Part shown: positions 29,654 through 37,896 of the stretch, piece by piece
Numbering within the stretch: position 1 is the first letter of the stretch
Layout of the letters: the number at the start of each line of letters is the position of its first letter
Source of the DNA: Bacteroidales bacterium
Lineage (GTDB): Bacteria; Bacteroidota; Bacteroidia; Bacteroidales; Bacteroidaceae
Direction of reading: 5' to 3'
NCBI GenBank assembly: GCA_012729225.1
Contig: JAAYDO010000191.1
Location: 1-64,000 of the forward strand
Length of the DNA: 64,000 nt
The notes under the pieces: generated by a model
Databases searched by the model: none
Told to the model about the DNA's origin: nothing
Seen by the model: only the letters and a program-made list of their open reading frames with translations
Translations under genes and position numbers: made by a program

Positions 29654-30772
29654 ATGGAAAAACGACAGAACATCATCGCTATTAGAAAGCAGAATATGAC
29701 GCTTGCCCATGAAGCATTTGCTAATTTGATGGAAAGAACAGAAGCAATCTTAAATGATGAGGCTCATGAAAATCCATCGATTTACAAGCAGTTGAATGCT
29801 TTCACTTTAGAACTATGTGCTGTAGAGAAGATAAAATTAGCATGTACAAATTCTCCTTTTGATGCAAATGAGGTTCAACTAATATCTGGTCAGCGATTCC
29901 CTGATATTGTGGTTGATCAATACTATGGTGTAGAGGTTAAATCAACAAAAGAAAATCATTGGACTTCGACGGGAAGTAGTATAGTTGAAACCACTCGCAT
30001 TGAAAATGTTGATGACATTTACATGTTATTTGGTAAACTGGGCGGATCTGTTCCACAATTTAAATGTCGCCCTTATCAGGATGTGCTTTATGACATAGCC
30101 GTCACCCATTCTCCACGCTATCTAATTAACATGGAGATTCCAGAAAGTGAAACGATATTCTCCAAAATGGGCACTACCTATAACGATTTCAGAACCTCTC
30201 CAGACCCCATTTCAAAAGTGAGGCACTATTATCGAGAGCGTGCAAAAAAACAAAATCGTCAGGAGATGCCCTGGTGGATTACATCAGACAATATTGAATC
30301 CGCTCATTCATTCAACATTAAATTATGGAATTCTCTTGAATTGTGGGAAAAGAGAGCATTGCAGGCTAAGTGTATGATACTCTTTCCTGAGGCACTAAAT
30401 CCTGCCCCCAATAAGAACAAGTATAATAATACCACGCTTTGGTTATGCTCATACAATCAGGTTGTCAATCCCAACATACGCAATCTATACTCTGCTGGCG
30501 GTAAAATAACTCATGTTGATGGAAAAAGGCTGAAGAATCCAGTGGCACAAGTCTTTAATATTATCGTTGATTATTCTGAAGACATTAAAGCGGTACTTAC
30601 ACATCCCACCCCTGACATGTATATGATGATAAAGGAATTTAACCCAGTACTTTCAAGAAGTAGCAACATGTATGAGGAGTGGCTTGGGATTTGTTGCGAG
30701 TTTGCCAAACAACATCATGTCCCTTTAAGGGAATGGATAGAGAATAAGCCGTCATTTTCATTTTCCAAGTAA
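29654..30772 (+). CDS. Type II restriction endonuclease (PD-(D/E)XK type), specificity unknown
   Basis: This 372-residue protein is encoded immediately after the methyltransferase (2-base gap), the standard arrangement of a type II pair. RFPDIVVDQYYGVEVKSTKE contains a PD-(D/E)XK active site: Asp84, Glu94 and Lys96. No HNH or GIY-YIG motif is seen. The remainder has no motif I can place in a named isoschizomer group. The coupled genes imply coordinated expression. It ends 4 bases before the right-hand 52-bp repeat. Confidence 0.85.
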   Translation: MEKRQNIIAIRKQNMTLAHEAFANLMERTEAILNDEAHENPSIYKQLNAFTLELCAVEKIKLACTNSPFDANEVQLISGQRFPDIVVDQYYGVEVKSTKENHWTSTGSSIVETTRIENVDDIYMLFGKLGGSVPQFKCRPYQDVLYDIAVTHSPRYLINMEIPESETIFSKMGTTYNDFRTSPDPISKVRHYYRERAKKQNRQEMPWWITSDNIESAHSFNIKLWNSLELWEKRALQAKCMILFPEALNPAPNKNKYNNTTLWLCSYNQVVNPNIRNLYSAGGKITHVDGKRLKNPVAQVFNIIVDYSEDIKAVLTHPTPDMYMMIKEFNPVLSRSSNMYEEWLGICCEFAKQHHVPLREWIENKPSFSFSK

Positions 30773-30776
30773 ATTC

Positions 30777-30828
30777 ACATTTCTGATGTGAGATAATTAT
30801 CTGAGAGTCATCCCGAAGTCATCTCGAA
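30777..30828 (+). repeat. 52-bp direct repeat, right copy flanking the R-M module
   Basis: It matches 27901-27952 at 51 of 52 bases in the same orientation and begins 4 bases after the nuclease stop codon. Recombination between the two copies would remove 2876 bp, exactly the R-M module and one repeat. Confidence 0.9.
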
Positions 30829-31169
30829 GGTTGTGGTCAGGTAATGATTTCTTTCACTTAAGTGATAATCTGAATAGCCCAGGTGACGCAACAGAAAAGA
30901 CTTATCAACGAAAGGAGTGATCGTAATCCATTTTGCAATAGCCCCTTCTCGGTTGTTTTGCAGTTCTTCTTCCTACATGTTGCCTTGTCTTCTCCTGAAC
31001 AGAGGGGAAGACTAAAGAAAGATTGGGTAAAGGTGAGGAAAAAGTTAATTCTTTTGAAATTAAATCTTTTTTCATCTTCTAAAGGGGAGCGTTTCGTGGA
31101 AATATCGTAAATTTGCCCATGAGCCCTTTCAAAGGGACTCTCTTTTTTAAATAACGTTCTATTTCTTAT
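30829..31169. other. Intergenic leader upstream of the nucleoside kinase gene
   Basis: No reading frame with coding character is apparent on the plus strand; the long minus-strand frame across here only mirrors the kinase gene. TAAATTTG at 31108-31115 fits a -7 box, 55 bases before the kinase ATG. Confidence 0.45.
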
Positions 31170-32291
31170 ATGATTACAACCATGCAACTCAACTTTAATG
31201 GCAATCGAAGTTCTGAAAAATTTGAGGTGAACGGAGCTTACCTCAAAATAGCGCAGCAAATCAGAGAGGAAGTGAAAGAAAAAACTCTGGAGGAGGCTAT
31301 CCAATATCTTGTGGGAAAGGTGGAGGGAAAGTCTCTTTTCAGCAAGCGGCTGAAGACGGTGAGTTACTCTATTGCTCAGATGAACCGTATCATAGATGCG
31401 GGTGAGTGTCAGGCGATGGTGAAGATAGGGGAGGCTTTGCAGGAACGGGGCATAGAACTGATTGCAGAGGCTGTTGATAGTCGTCCGCTTGTGAGGGCAG
31501 TGTTTATAGCAGGTCCTTCTTCGAGCGGAAAGACCACCTTTAGCAAGAAACTTAGCATTGCTTTGGAAAAGAAGGGGATGACCACTCAGTGCCTTTCGTT
31601 TGACGATTACTATATAGACCGTGAACAGACTCCGAAGGATGAGAATGGAGAGTATGACTATGAGCATATCAATGCTGTGAATGTGGATTTCTTTCATGAG
31701 CAATTTCAGGATTTGCTGGATGGTAAGGAGGTGGAATTGCCCAAGTATGATTTTGCTGCGGGAAAGAGTGTGAAGAGTGGTCGCCGCATTTGCCTCACTT
31801 CCCATACGGTACTGATTATGGAGGGCATTCACGCTCTCAACCCTATTCTCTGTCAGGGCATTCCGCCTGAGAGCATCTTGCGCATCTATATCTCTGGGCT
31901 TACGGTGGCTAAGAATGAAGATGGCACTTATTTCCCCACTGCCGACAATCGTCTCATTCGTCGTATGGTGCGTGATGCGCAGTTCCGCAACACGGATGCT
32001 TCCTCCACGTTGGCAAGATGGCCTTCTGTGAGAAGAGGGGAGGATAAGTGGATTGTGCCTTTCCAGCAAAATGCAGACATCAATTTCTGTACGGCTTTTC
32101 AGTATGAACTGGGAGTGCTGAAGGAGAAGGCATTGTCCTTATTGTATGAGGTACATGCTGATGACCCAGCCTATGTGGAGGCGCAGCGGCTGAAGTGGGT
32201 GCTGAATCGTTTTCACGATATTCCATTGGACTATATCCCTCCTCATTCTCTTTTGCGAGAGTTTACGGGTGGAAGTGCTTTTGAATATTAA
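31170..32291 (+). CDS. Short nucleoside (uridine-type) kinase
   Basis: The 373-residue protein has a helical N-terminal region of about 105 residues and then a phosphoribulokinase/uridine-kinase domain: P-loop GPSSSGKTT (115-123), FDDYYIDRE (substrate Asp), LPKYDF and LIMEGIHALNP. It would phosphorylate a nucleoside with ATP or GTP. Most Bacteroidales relatives I know are about 550 residues, with a TGS and tRNA-synthetase-like N-terminal part; here that portion is largely absent, so this is a shorter variant or second paralogue. A second in-frame Met four codons later is an alternative start. Confidence 0.8.
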   Translation: MITTMQLNFNGNRSSEKFEVNGAYLKIAQQIREEVKEKTLEEAIQYLVGKVEGKSLFSKRLKTVSYSIAQMNRIIDAGECQAMVKIGEALQERGIELIAEAVDSRPLVRAVFIAGPSSSGKTTFSKKLSIALEKKGMTTQCLSFDDYYIDREQTPKDENGEYDYEHINAVNVDFFHEQFQDLLDGKEVELPKYDFAAGKSVKSGRRICLTSHTVLIMEGIHALNPILCQGIPPESILRIYISGLTVAKNEDGTYFPTADNRLIRRMVRDAQFRNTDASSTLARWPSVRRGEDKWIVPFQQNADINFCTAFQYELGVLKEKALSLLYEVHADDPAYVEAQRLKWVLNRFHDIPLDYIPPHSLLREFTGGSAFEY

Positions 32292-32370
32292 GTGGTAGGG
32301 GACAGTGTGGGAAAGTGTTGCCTTGTGCGTTATATATTGTTAATTTCAAGAGAATTGGTATAAATTGGCG

Positions 32371-32378
32371 TATCTTTG
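32371..32378 (+). promoter_or_regulatory. -7 promoter element of the TPR protein gene
   Basis: TATCTTTG, an exact TAnnTTTG match, lies 39 bases before the ATG at 32418. The -33 region is weak. Confidence 0.45.
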
Positions 32379-32417
32379 TGGCAGAAATTCTAATTGATAA
32401 TAAGATAGAAGACATAC

Positions 32418-34451
32418 ATGAGTAAAGAAAGAATGGCTCCAAGCTTGTATATGAAGGGCTGTGTGCGATTGTGGCTTGCAGGGCTGGCAATAGGCATGGC
32501 GGCTATGAATGTGAATGCTCAGCAGACAGCAGTGAAGGCTGTGGCGGATGGCCACTACTTTGGTGCTCGACAGCAGTTGGAACAGTTTCTGGATGAGAAG
32601 GGCGAAGAAGCCAAGGGGGCAGAGGAGGCTCAGGCACTCACACTGGTGTGTGACTATGTGTTAGGTCGTCCAGCCACGGCAGACCGCATGGAGGCATGGG
32701 CAAAAGAACACCCACTGTCGGAGTATGCAGATGTCCTTCGGGTGTTTCGTCGTAATTTGTTGGTGAAGGATCGCCGCTTTGAGGAGGCTTTGCAGTCATT
32801 CTTTCAAGATGAAGAGCAAGGTGTGCATATCGGCACTCCTCTCGCTTATCCTCTGACGGGGTTGAGTGATGAGGTGAATGCCTACAATGGCGTGCTCTAT
32901 CGTTTGGCAGGAGAACAACTGTATGACCAGAGAGAGTATAGTCAGGCGCTGACCTATCTGGATGCTGGTGAGAAAACGCGCACCTCGCTGTATAAGCAAG
33001 GCATGTGTCACTATTATTTAGGTGCTTTCCCCGCCGCATATAATACCTTGGTTGAGTCTGCTGGTGTGGAGCGTGATGAGATGGCTCAAAATGCTTGGTT
33101 GCATGCGGGTGTGGCAGCTCTGCGGATGAACAGGAAGCCAGATGCTCAGAAGGCTTTTTTGAGTGCTTCGGGAATGAATGCGAATGGAAATCTGCGTGAA
33201 CAGGCACTCTACAATTATGCCTTAACACTTCATGAACAGGATGCGGTCAATACAGTTGCTGTGATGGAGCAGTTCTTGCAGGAGTTTCCTTCCTCGCAAT
33301 ATGCCACTCCTGTGTCGCAATGCCTGACAGAGGCTTATATGATGAAGAAGGACTATTCTAAAGCACTTACGGCTATCAACAAGGTGACGGCTCCTGATGC
33401 TGGCACACAGGCTGACAAACAGAAGGTTTTGTATAATTTGGCTTTCCAAGAACTGAATGCCAATCGGGTGAAGGAGGCGCTTGCCTATGCCGAACAGGCT
33501 ATTGCTATGGGAAAGCAAGATGCAGAGGCGTATGCGGAATCATATTATGTGAAGGGCGACTGCAACTATCGTTTGGGCAATCATGCTCAGGCTGCAAACG
33601 ACTTGAATGTAGCCATTACCTTGGGTAAACAGACTCCTGGGGGGCAATTGAAGAACAGTGGCTTTGCTCAGTATAGTTTGGGCTATGCGCTCTTCAAGCA
33701 GCAAAAATATAATGGTGCTTCTACCGAGTTTAGGAAGATCGTGGAGATGGCGAATGTCAATTCTCAGGTGAAGGCGGATGCCTACAATCGTCTGGGCGAC
33801 TGCTATCTCAATATGCGTAACTACGATGAGGCTGTTGCCAACTATCAGAAAGCCAAGCAGACATACCACTCACTGGGCGATTATGCCATGTTGCAAGAAG
33901 CATATATAGAGGGTTTGAAGGGCAACTATGACAAGAAAGTGGACCTTATCAATCAGATGAATGCTGAATACCCTTCATCCTCACAAGCAGCCAAGGCTTT
34001 GTATGAGCAGGGGCGTGCTTATGTGCTGTCGGGCAGGGATGATGAGGCTGCGGCTGTATTTGGATCTATTGCCATGAAATACCCAGACAGTGAGTATGCC
34101 CAGAAAGCCCGTGAGGAATTGACCAACATGGCGGCAAACATTGCGATGCAGGATTCTATTGCTGCGGCTCAAGACTCTATTGCAACAGAGGTAGCCAAGA
34201 CTCCTGTGTTGGCTGCTCAGCAACTCTTCAATGAGGGTGAGTATCAGCAAGCAGAACAGCTCTTGAACAAGGCGATTGATGACGGCATTGCCAAGCCTTA
34301 TTGGTTGGCTCGTGCTTTCATCTTGATGAGTGACATCTACAGGGCGCAGGAGCGTGTGATAGAGGCGAAGCAGACTCTTGAGTCTCTAAAGGCAAACTAC
34401 AAGGAGGAGGATGAAATCAAGGAGATGATAGAGCAGAGGTTGCAACAGTAA
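32418..34451 (+). CDS. Exported tetratricopeptide-repeat protein
   Basis: The 677-residue product has an N-terminal export signal (hydrophobic LWLAGLAIGMAAMNVNAQQ after a short charged lead) and is built almost wholly of TPR-like helix pairs, for example YNRLGDCYLNMRNYDEAVANY and AKALYEQGRAYVLSGRDDEA. TPR proteins serve as scaffolds. A barrel protein is encoded 135 bp downstream, and such TPR/barrel pairs in Bacteroidetes suggest an envelope complex. No enzymatic motif is visible. Confidence 0.8.
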   Translation: MSKERMAPSLYMKGCVRLWLAGLAIGMAAMNVNAQQTAVKAVADGHYFGARQQLEQFLDEKGEEAKGAEEAQALTLVCDYVLGRPATADRMEAWAKEHPLSEYADVLRVFRRNLLVKDRRFEEALQSFFQDEEQGVHIGTPLAYPLTGLSDEVNAYNGVLYRLAGEQLYDQREYSQALTYLDAGEKTRTSLYKQGMCHYYLGAFPAAYNTLVESAGVERDEMAQNAWLHAGVAALRMNRKPDAQKAFLSASGMNANGNLREQALYNYALTLHEQDAVNTVAVMEQFLQEFPSSQYATPVSQCLTEAYMMKKDYSKALTAINKVTAPDAGTQADKQKVLYNLAFQELNANRVKEALAYAEQAIAMGKQDAEAYAESYYVKGDCNYRLGNHAQAANDLNVAITLGKQTPGGQLKNSGFAQYSLGYALFKQQKYNGASTEFRKIVEMANVNSQVKADAYNRLGDCYLNMRNYDEAVANYQKAKQTYHSLGDYAMLQEAYIEGLKGNYDKKVDLINQMNAEYPSSSQAAKALYEQGRAYVLSGRDDEAAAVFGSIAMKYPDSEYAQKAREELTNMAANIAMQDSIAAAQDSIATEVAKTPVLAAQQLFNEGEYQQAEQLLNKAIDDGIAKPYWLARAFILMSDIYRAQERVIEAKQTLESLKANYKEEDEIKEMIEQRLQQ

Positions 34452-34586
34452 GGACGGCGGTGGGTCGTTATAAACGACGGAAAAGAGTCGTCATAGAAGC
34501 AAAACATGAGTAGTCATAGAGGCATGGCGTTGGTCTTCAGCAAGGGTCAAGGTCTTTCTCCGAGTGATGAACAAAAGGTATAGAAT

Positions 34587-36230
34587 ATGAAGCAAACAAT
34601 CATAACAGTAATGGCTATATGCGGGGTGACACCTGCAATGGCGCAGTTGGACAATACGGTAGAGGTGACCAATGAGGTGAAGCCTGTGGTGACAGATGTG
34701 ACGAAGATGCCTGTTAGGTCTCAAAAGGCAGAAACGCAAGTGACTCACTACACGATGGAGTATGCGGTGCAGGATCAACCTTTTGATAACTTTGTGGAAG
34801 ATCCTCTTGGCAACTATGAGAGTGAGGCTGTGTGGAAGGGGCGAAAGAAGGGATACATTCACATGGGTGGAGGTGCGTTGGGCAAATTGGATGGTCGGGT
34901 TGCTTATGAGTTTGATCTGACAGACAATGACGCTTTGGACATTGACTTCTCCTTGAAGGGCTTTAACGGTAAGGTGAAGGAAAACCGATTTCTCGGTGTG
35001 GAAGATTGGAAGAGCCGTTTCTACAAGAATCGTGCGGCTCTGAAATACAACCATCGTTTTAGCAATGGTGTGGACTTCTTTGCAAAGGGTGCATTCGAGA
35101 ATCATGTGTTCAATTATATGGGCAATACTCTCAGGACCGACAAGCAACATGATGTGTTGGCAAATGCAGTAGTGGGCTTTACGCCTTATACTTCAGCTCG
35201 CTTCACGGTTGAAGGCTCTGCGGGAGTGGAGTTCTTCAGCCAAAATCACCTCTTCAATCTTCGGAAGGAACTTGGTGAGACAGTTCTGCACTTAGATGCC
35301 AGTGCCTCCTATTCTTTGACCGACAATCAGGGCATTGGCCTGGGCCTGGGAGGTGTTCACTCGCATTATGGAAATGAGGAACTGAAAGGCGAGACCCGTC
35401 TTTTCTTCACTCCTCATTACATGTGTGAAAATGATGAGATGGCACTGAAACTGGGTGTTTTTGTGAGCAATACAGGTCATGTTGCACCAGATGCAAGACT
35501 TACTTTCCACCTCGATTCAAACAGTGACGTGTATGTAGGTGCTCGGGGTTATGAGGAAGACAACGACTTCCGTCGTCTTCACGACATCCATCCTTATTTC
35601 AGTTTTCGATCAGACGCAGAGACTGAGCTGGTAGCAGAGTTTCACCAGATAGATGCCTTTGTGGGCTACCGTTTTGGTAAACTAAATGGATTGAGCGGAG
35701 ATGTGAATGCAGGATATGACTATTCTACAAACTCTCCAGACATGGCTTCTATGGAATTTGCTCCTGATGGACGTTTGTTCCACCAAACCGAATTGTCCAA
35801 GAACCGCCGCTTCTATATAAATGCAGATTTCACTTATGCCTATGGGGATGTGTTGAAGATTGTGGCGCACCATCAACTGAACATAGAGAAAGGGAAGACC
35901 GCCGACAAGTGGGAGAAAGGCTCATTCAGTACTCCTGCCTTTGAGATGGATTGGAAGTTGGATGCAAAGTTGGTGAATGGGTTGTATGCCGGTATTGACT
36001 GGAACTTTGCCAACTACACCAATGCAGCAGACAGCGATCCCTCCACTCCTGACTACAATCGCCCCAACACTGTGAATTTGGGAGCAAGCCTCCGCTACAC
36101 ATTGCCCATCCAGCAACCAGTCACACTATTTGTGAAGGGTGATAACTTGCTCAATCAGAAATATGACCGCTACTTTGGATATAGAAATATTGGCACAAAC
36201 TTCTTGGCAGGTTTTGCCATGAGTTTTTAG
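34587..36230 (+). CDS. TonB-dependent-receptor-like outer-membrane barrel
   Basis: This 547-residue protein has a signal peptide (1-19, ending TPAMAQ) and long alternating beta strands (YEFDLTDNDALDIDF, ALKYNHRFSNGVDFF) ending in YRNIGTNFLAGFAMSF, a barrel-terminal aromatic residue. The late PVTLFVKGDNLLNQKYDRY motif is that of TonB-dependent receptors, but the usual plug domain is missing or strongly reduced at the N-terminus, and the length is well under a typical receptor. It may be a plugless outer-membrane protein working with the preceding TPR protein. Confidence 0.75.
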   Translation: MKQTIITVMAICGVTPAMAQLDNTVEVTNEVKPVVTDVTKMPVRSQKAETQVTHYTMEYAVQDQPFDNFVEDPLGNYESEAVWKGRKKGYIHMGGGALGKLDGRVAYEFDLTDNDALDIDFSLKGFNGKVKENRFLGVEDWKSRFYKNRAALKYNHRFSNGVDFFAKGAFENHVFNYMGNTLRTDKQHDVLANAVVGFTPYTSARFTVEGSAGVEFFSQNHLFNLRKELGETVLHLDASASYSLTDNQGIGLGLGGVHSHYGNEELKGETRLFFTPHYMCENDEMALKLGVFVSNTGHVAPDARLTFHLDSNSDVYVGARGYEEDNDFRRLHDIHPYFSFRSDAETELVAEFHQIDAFVGYRFGKLNGLSGDVNAGYDYSTNSPDMASMEFAPDGRLFHQTELSKNRRFYINADFTYAYGDVLKIVAHHQLNIEKGKTADKWEKGSFSTPAFEMDWKLDAKLVNGLYAGIDWNFANYTNAADSDPSTPDYNRPNTVNLGASLRYTLPIQQPVTLFVKGDNLLNQKYDRYFGYRNIGTNFLAGFAMSF

Positions 36231-36246
36231 ATTTCACTCAAAAAAT

Positions 36247-36277
36247 TTTGTGGAATGAACTAAAAGCCGTACCTTTG
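36247..36277 (+). promoter_or_regulatory. Consensus promoter of greA
   Basis: TTTG (36247-36250), 19 bases, TACCTTTG (36270-36277): an exact fit to the Bacteroidetes housekeeping promoter, about 138 bases before the greA start, implying a long leader. Confidence 0.7.
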
Positions 36278-36414
36278 TAGCAGAAAGAAGATTGTAAGGG
36301 TTCCGACATCGTTGGTGTTGGAATTCTTTTATTTTTTCGTTCGAGCGGAAAGACGACCATTGTGGAAAAACATTCCGAGTCTAATTATTTACAGAAAACC
36401 AAACAAATATCATT

Positions 36415-36885
36415 ATGGCTTATATGTCACAAGAGGGCTACGACAAACTTCGTGCTCAAATCAAAGAATTGGAAGAGGTGGATCGCCCAGAGGTGATTCG
36501 TCAAATTGCAGAGGCGCGCGAGAAGGGCGACCTCTCGGAGAATGCTGAATACGATGCGGCCAAGGAGGCTCAGGGCAAACTTGAATCAAAGATTGCCCAG
36601 CTGAAATCCACTTTGGCAGAGGCCAAGATCCTTGACACATCTAAACTGACAAAGACAGACGAGGTGCAGATTCTCTCAAAGGTGGAACTGAAGAATGTGG
36701 ATAACGGCATGAAGCTTGCCTACACCATTGTGAGTGAGGGCGAGGCAAATCTGAACGAAGGAAAAATTTCCATCAAGACTCCTATTGCACAGGGTCTGTT
36801 GGGCAAGAAGGTGGGGGATGTTGCTGAAGTCACAGTTCCAAGAGGCGTGATGAAGTTTGAAATCTTGAAGATTTCTTTTGCTTAA
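36415..36885 (+). CDS. greA: Transcription elongation factor GreA
   Basis: The 156-residue protein has the full Gre layout: an N-terminal coiled coil with the acidic tip (AREKGDLSENAEYDAAKEAQ, about 40-60) and a C-terminal FKBP-like globular domain (YTIVSEGEANLNEGKISI; GKKVGDVAEVTVP). It rescues backtracked RNA polymerase by stimulating transcript cleavage. The start MAYMSQEGYDKL fits family length. It has its own promoter and a strong terminator, so it is probably monocistronic. Confidence 0.95.
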   Translation: MAYMSQEGYDKLRAQIKELEEVDRPEVIRQIAEAREKGDLSENAEYDAAKEAQGKLESKIAQLKSTLAEAKILDTSKLTKTDEVQILSKVELKNVDNGMKLAYTIVSEGEANLNEGKISIKTPIAQGLLGKKVGDVAEVTVPRGVMKFEILKISFA

Positions 36886-36914
36886 AGCCTTGTTCCTTTT
36901 AACCCTAACAGCTT

Positions 36915-36962
36915 GAGTCCGAAGATTTTATAATGTTGAAATCATCGGACTCACGTTGGTTT
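36915..36962 (+). terminator. Terminator after greA
   Basis: GAGTCCGA pairs with TCGGACTC and, after one mismatch, GATTT with AAATC, giving a 14-position stem with a 10-nt loop, followed by a T-rich run. Confidence 0.8.
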
Positions 36963-37167
36963 TTATTATAAAGACACTATTGATATAATATAAAAATCCT
37001 TACAAAAAACAAATAACAGAAAAGTGGACAGCAGAAATGAGAAAATCCAAAACTCCATTTTCCCGTTTGTTGATGTTTTTAACGAATGGAGTTTCGGAAA
37101 ATCGGAAAATTCATAATTCTGGCATGGAAAGCCTGTGCATCTGTCTCCTCCTCCATATAGCTTTCAT

Positions 37168-37335
37168 ATTCCTTCATGTCACCCAAGAAAAAGGTGGTGG
37201 AATTATCTGAGACTCGTCTCGAAGGCATCTCGAAGGCATCTCGAAGGGCCACAGAAGAACGGGGAGGGAGATTTTGACCGTAAAGGATTCTTCTTCGTTT
37301 TTTTGTTTCATATCAATTGGACATGAATAGGCGAG
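37168..37335 (+). repeat. Intergenic repeat element of about 165 bp (ATTATCTGAGACTC family, copy 4)
   Basis: Within the otherwise empty 36963-37538 gap, 37192-37225 matches the reverse complement of 61015-61048 almost perfectly. Similarity continues on both sides: TTCCTTCATGTCA upstream; CACAGAAG, GGGGAG, AAAGGATT and CAATTGGACATGAAT downstream, with small gaps. TCTCGAAGGCA is tandemly repeated inside. A small frame across it (37135-37326) resembles a frame in the other copy and is most likely not a gene. The rest of the gap shows nothing recognisable. Confidence 0.65.
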
Positions 37336-37538
37336 CACCTCTTGATGTCAGATAACGATAATGACAATAATTCACACTGAAATATGCGCACGATGGCAGT
37401 CGATGGCAAGACATGGATAACGCAAATTCATCAGACTTGCGCTAAGTTTATTCTTTTATTGATTGCACAGAAGGTGTTCACGTTTGAGAATAAAAGAAAA
37501 AAAGTTTGTTTTTTCTTTTTATTCTGCTTACTTATTCG

Positions 37539-37546
37539 TACCTTTG
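37539..37546 (+). promoter_or_regulatory. -7 promoter element of the tRNA pair
   Basis: TACCTTTG fits TAnnTTTG, lies 17 bases before tRNA-Arg, and has a T-rich -33 region about 19 bases upstream. Confidence 0.5.
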
Positions 37547-37562
37547 CACTCGCAAACGGGAC

Positions 37563-37634
37563 GGCCCCATAGTTCAATGGATAGAACAAATCTCTCCTAA
37601 AGATTAGATCCGGGTTCGATTCCCGGTGGAGCTA
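37563..37634 (+). tRNA. tRNA-Arg (anticodon CCU)
   Basis: The 72-nt sequence folds as a cloverleaf: acceptor GGCCCCA with TGGAGCT, D stem GTTC/GAAC, anticodon stem AATCT/AGATT around loop CTCCTAA (anticodon CCT, reading AGG), and T stem CCGGG/CCCGG with TTCGATT. The acceptor stem holds one C-A mismatch (base 4 with base 69) and a terminal G-T pair. CCA is not encoded. It is followed 42 bases later by tRNA-Trp. Confidence 0.88.
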
Positions 37635-37676
37635 CTTCTTGAGAAAGCAAGGGCTTCGTGTGCAGAAATAACCTAC

Positions 37677-37749
37677 ACGGGGTTAGTTTAGTTGGTAGAA
37701 TATCGGTCTCCAAAACCGAGGGTCGGGGGTTCGAGTCCCTCACCCCGTG
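37677..37749 (+). tRNA. tRNA-Trp (anticodon CCA)
   Basis: The 73-nt sequence has a perfect acceptor stem (ACGGGGT with ACCCCGT), anticodon stem TCGGT/ACCGA around loop CTCCAAA (anticodon CCA), and T arm GGGGG-TTCGAGT-CCCTC. CCA is not encoded. In several Bacteroidetes tRNA-Trp precedes secE-nusG; here no such genes follow. Confidence 0.92.
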
Positions 37750-37896
37750 CAAGCAGAGAGGTTGGCTTTTTCAGGCAGACCTCTCTGTTGTTTTTACAGT
37801 TCTGTCAGCCCTACCCCTATCTTGTCAGAATAGATGTGATGCAATCAAGATGCAATGCTAAAGTTGGTGAGAGGAGGAGTGGGAAGAAGATGGAAA

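Noticed and set aside
27901-30828. Insertion sequence or integrative element
   Set aside because: No transposase, integrase or terminal inverted repeats were found; the flanking repeats are direct and are a dispersed family.
30858-32069. A 403-codon minus-strand frame
   Set aside because: It lies antisense over most of the nucleoside kinase gene, whose motifs are unmistakable; the antisense product has no recognisable pattern.
37197-37248. Possible CRISPR-like array (TCTCGAAGGCA repeated)
   Set aside because: The repeated units are about 11 bases and contiguous with no spacers; they are part of the dispersed repeat family and no cas genes are present.
37384-37572. 62-codon frame before the tRNA genes
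   Set aside because: It runs into the tRNA-Arg promoter and gene, and its composition is not coding-like.
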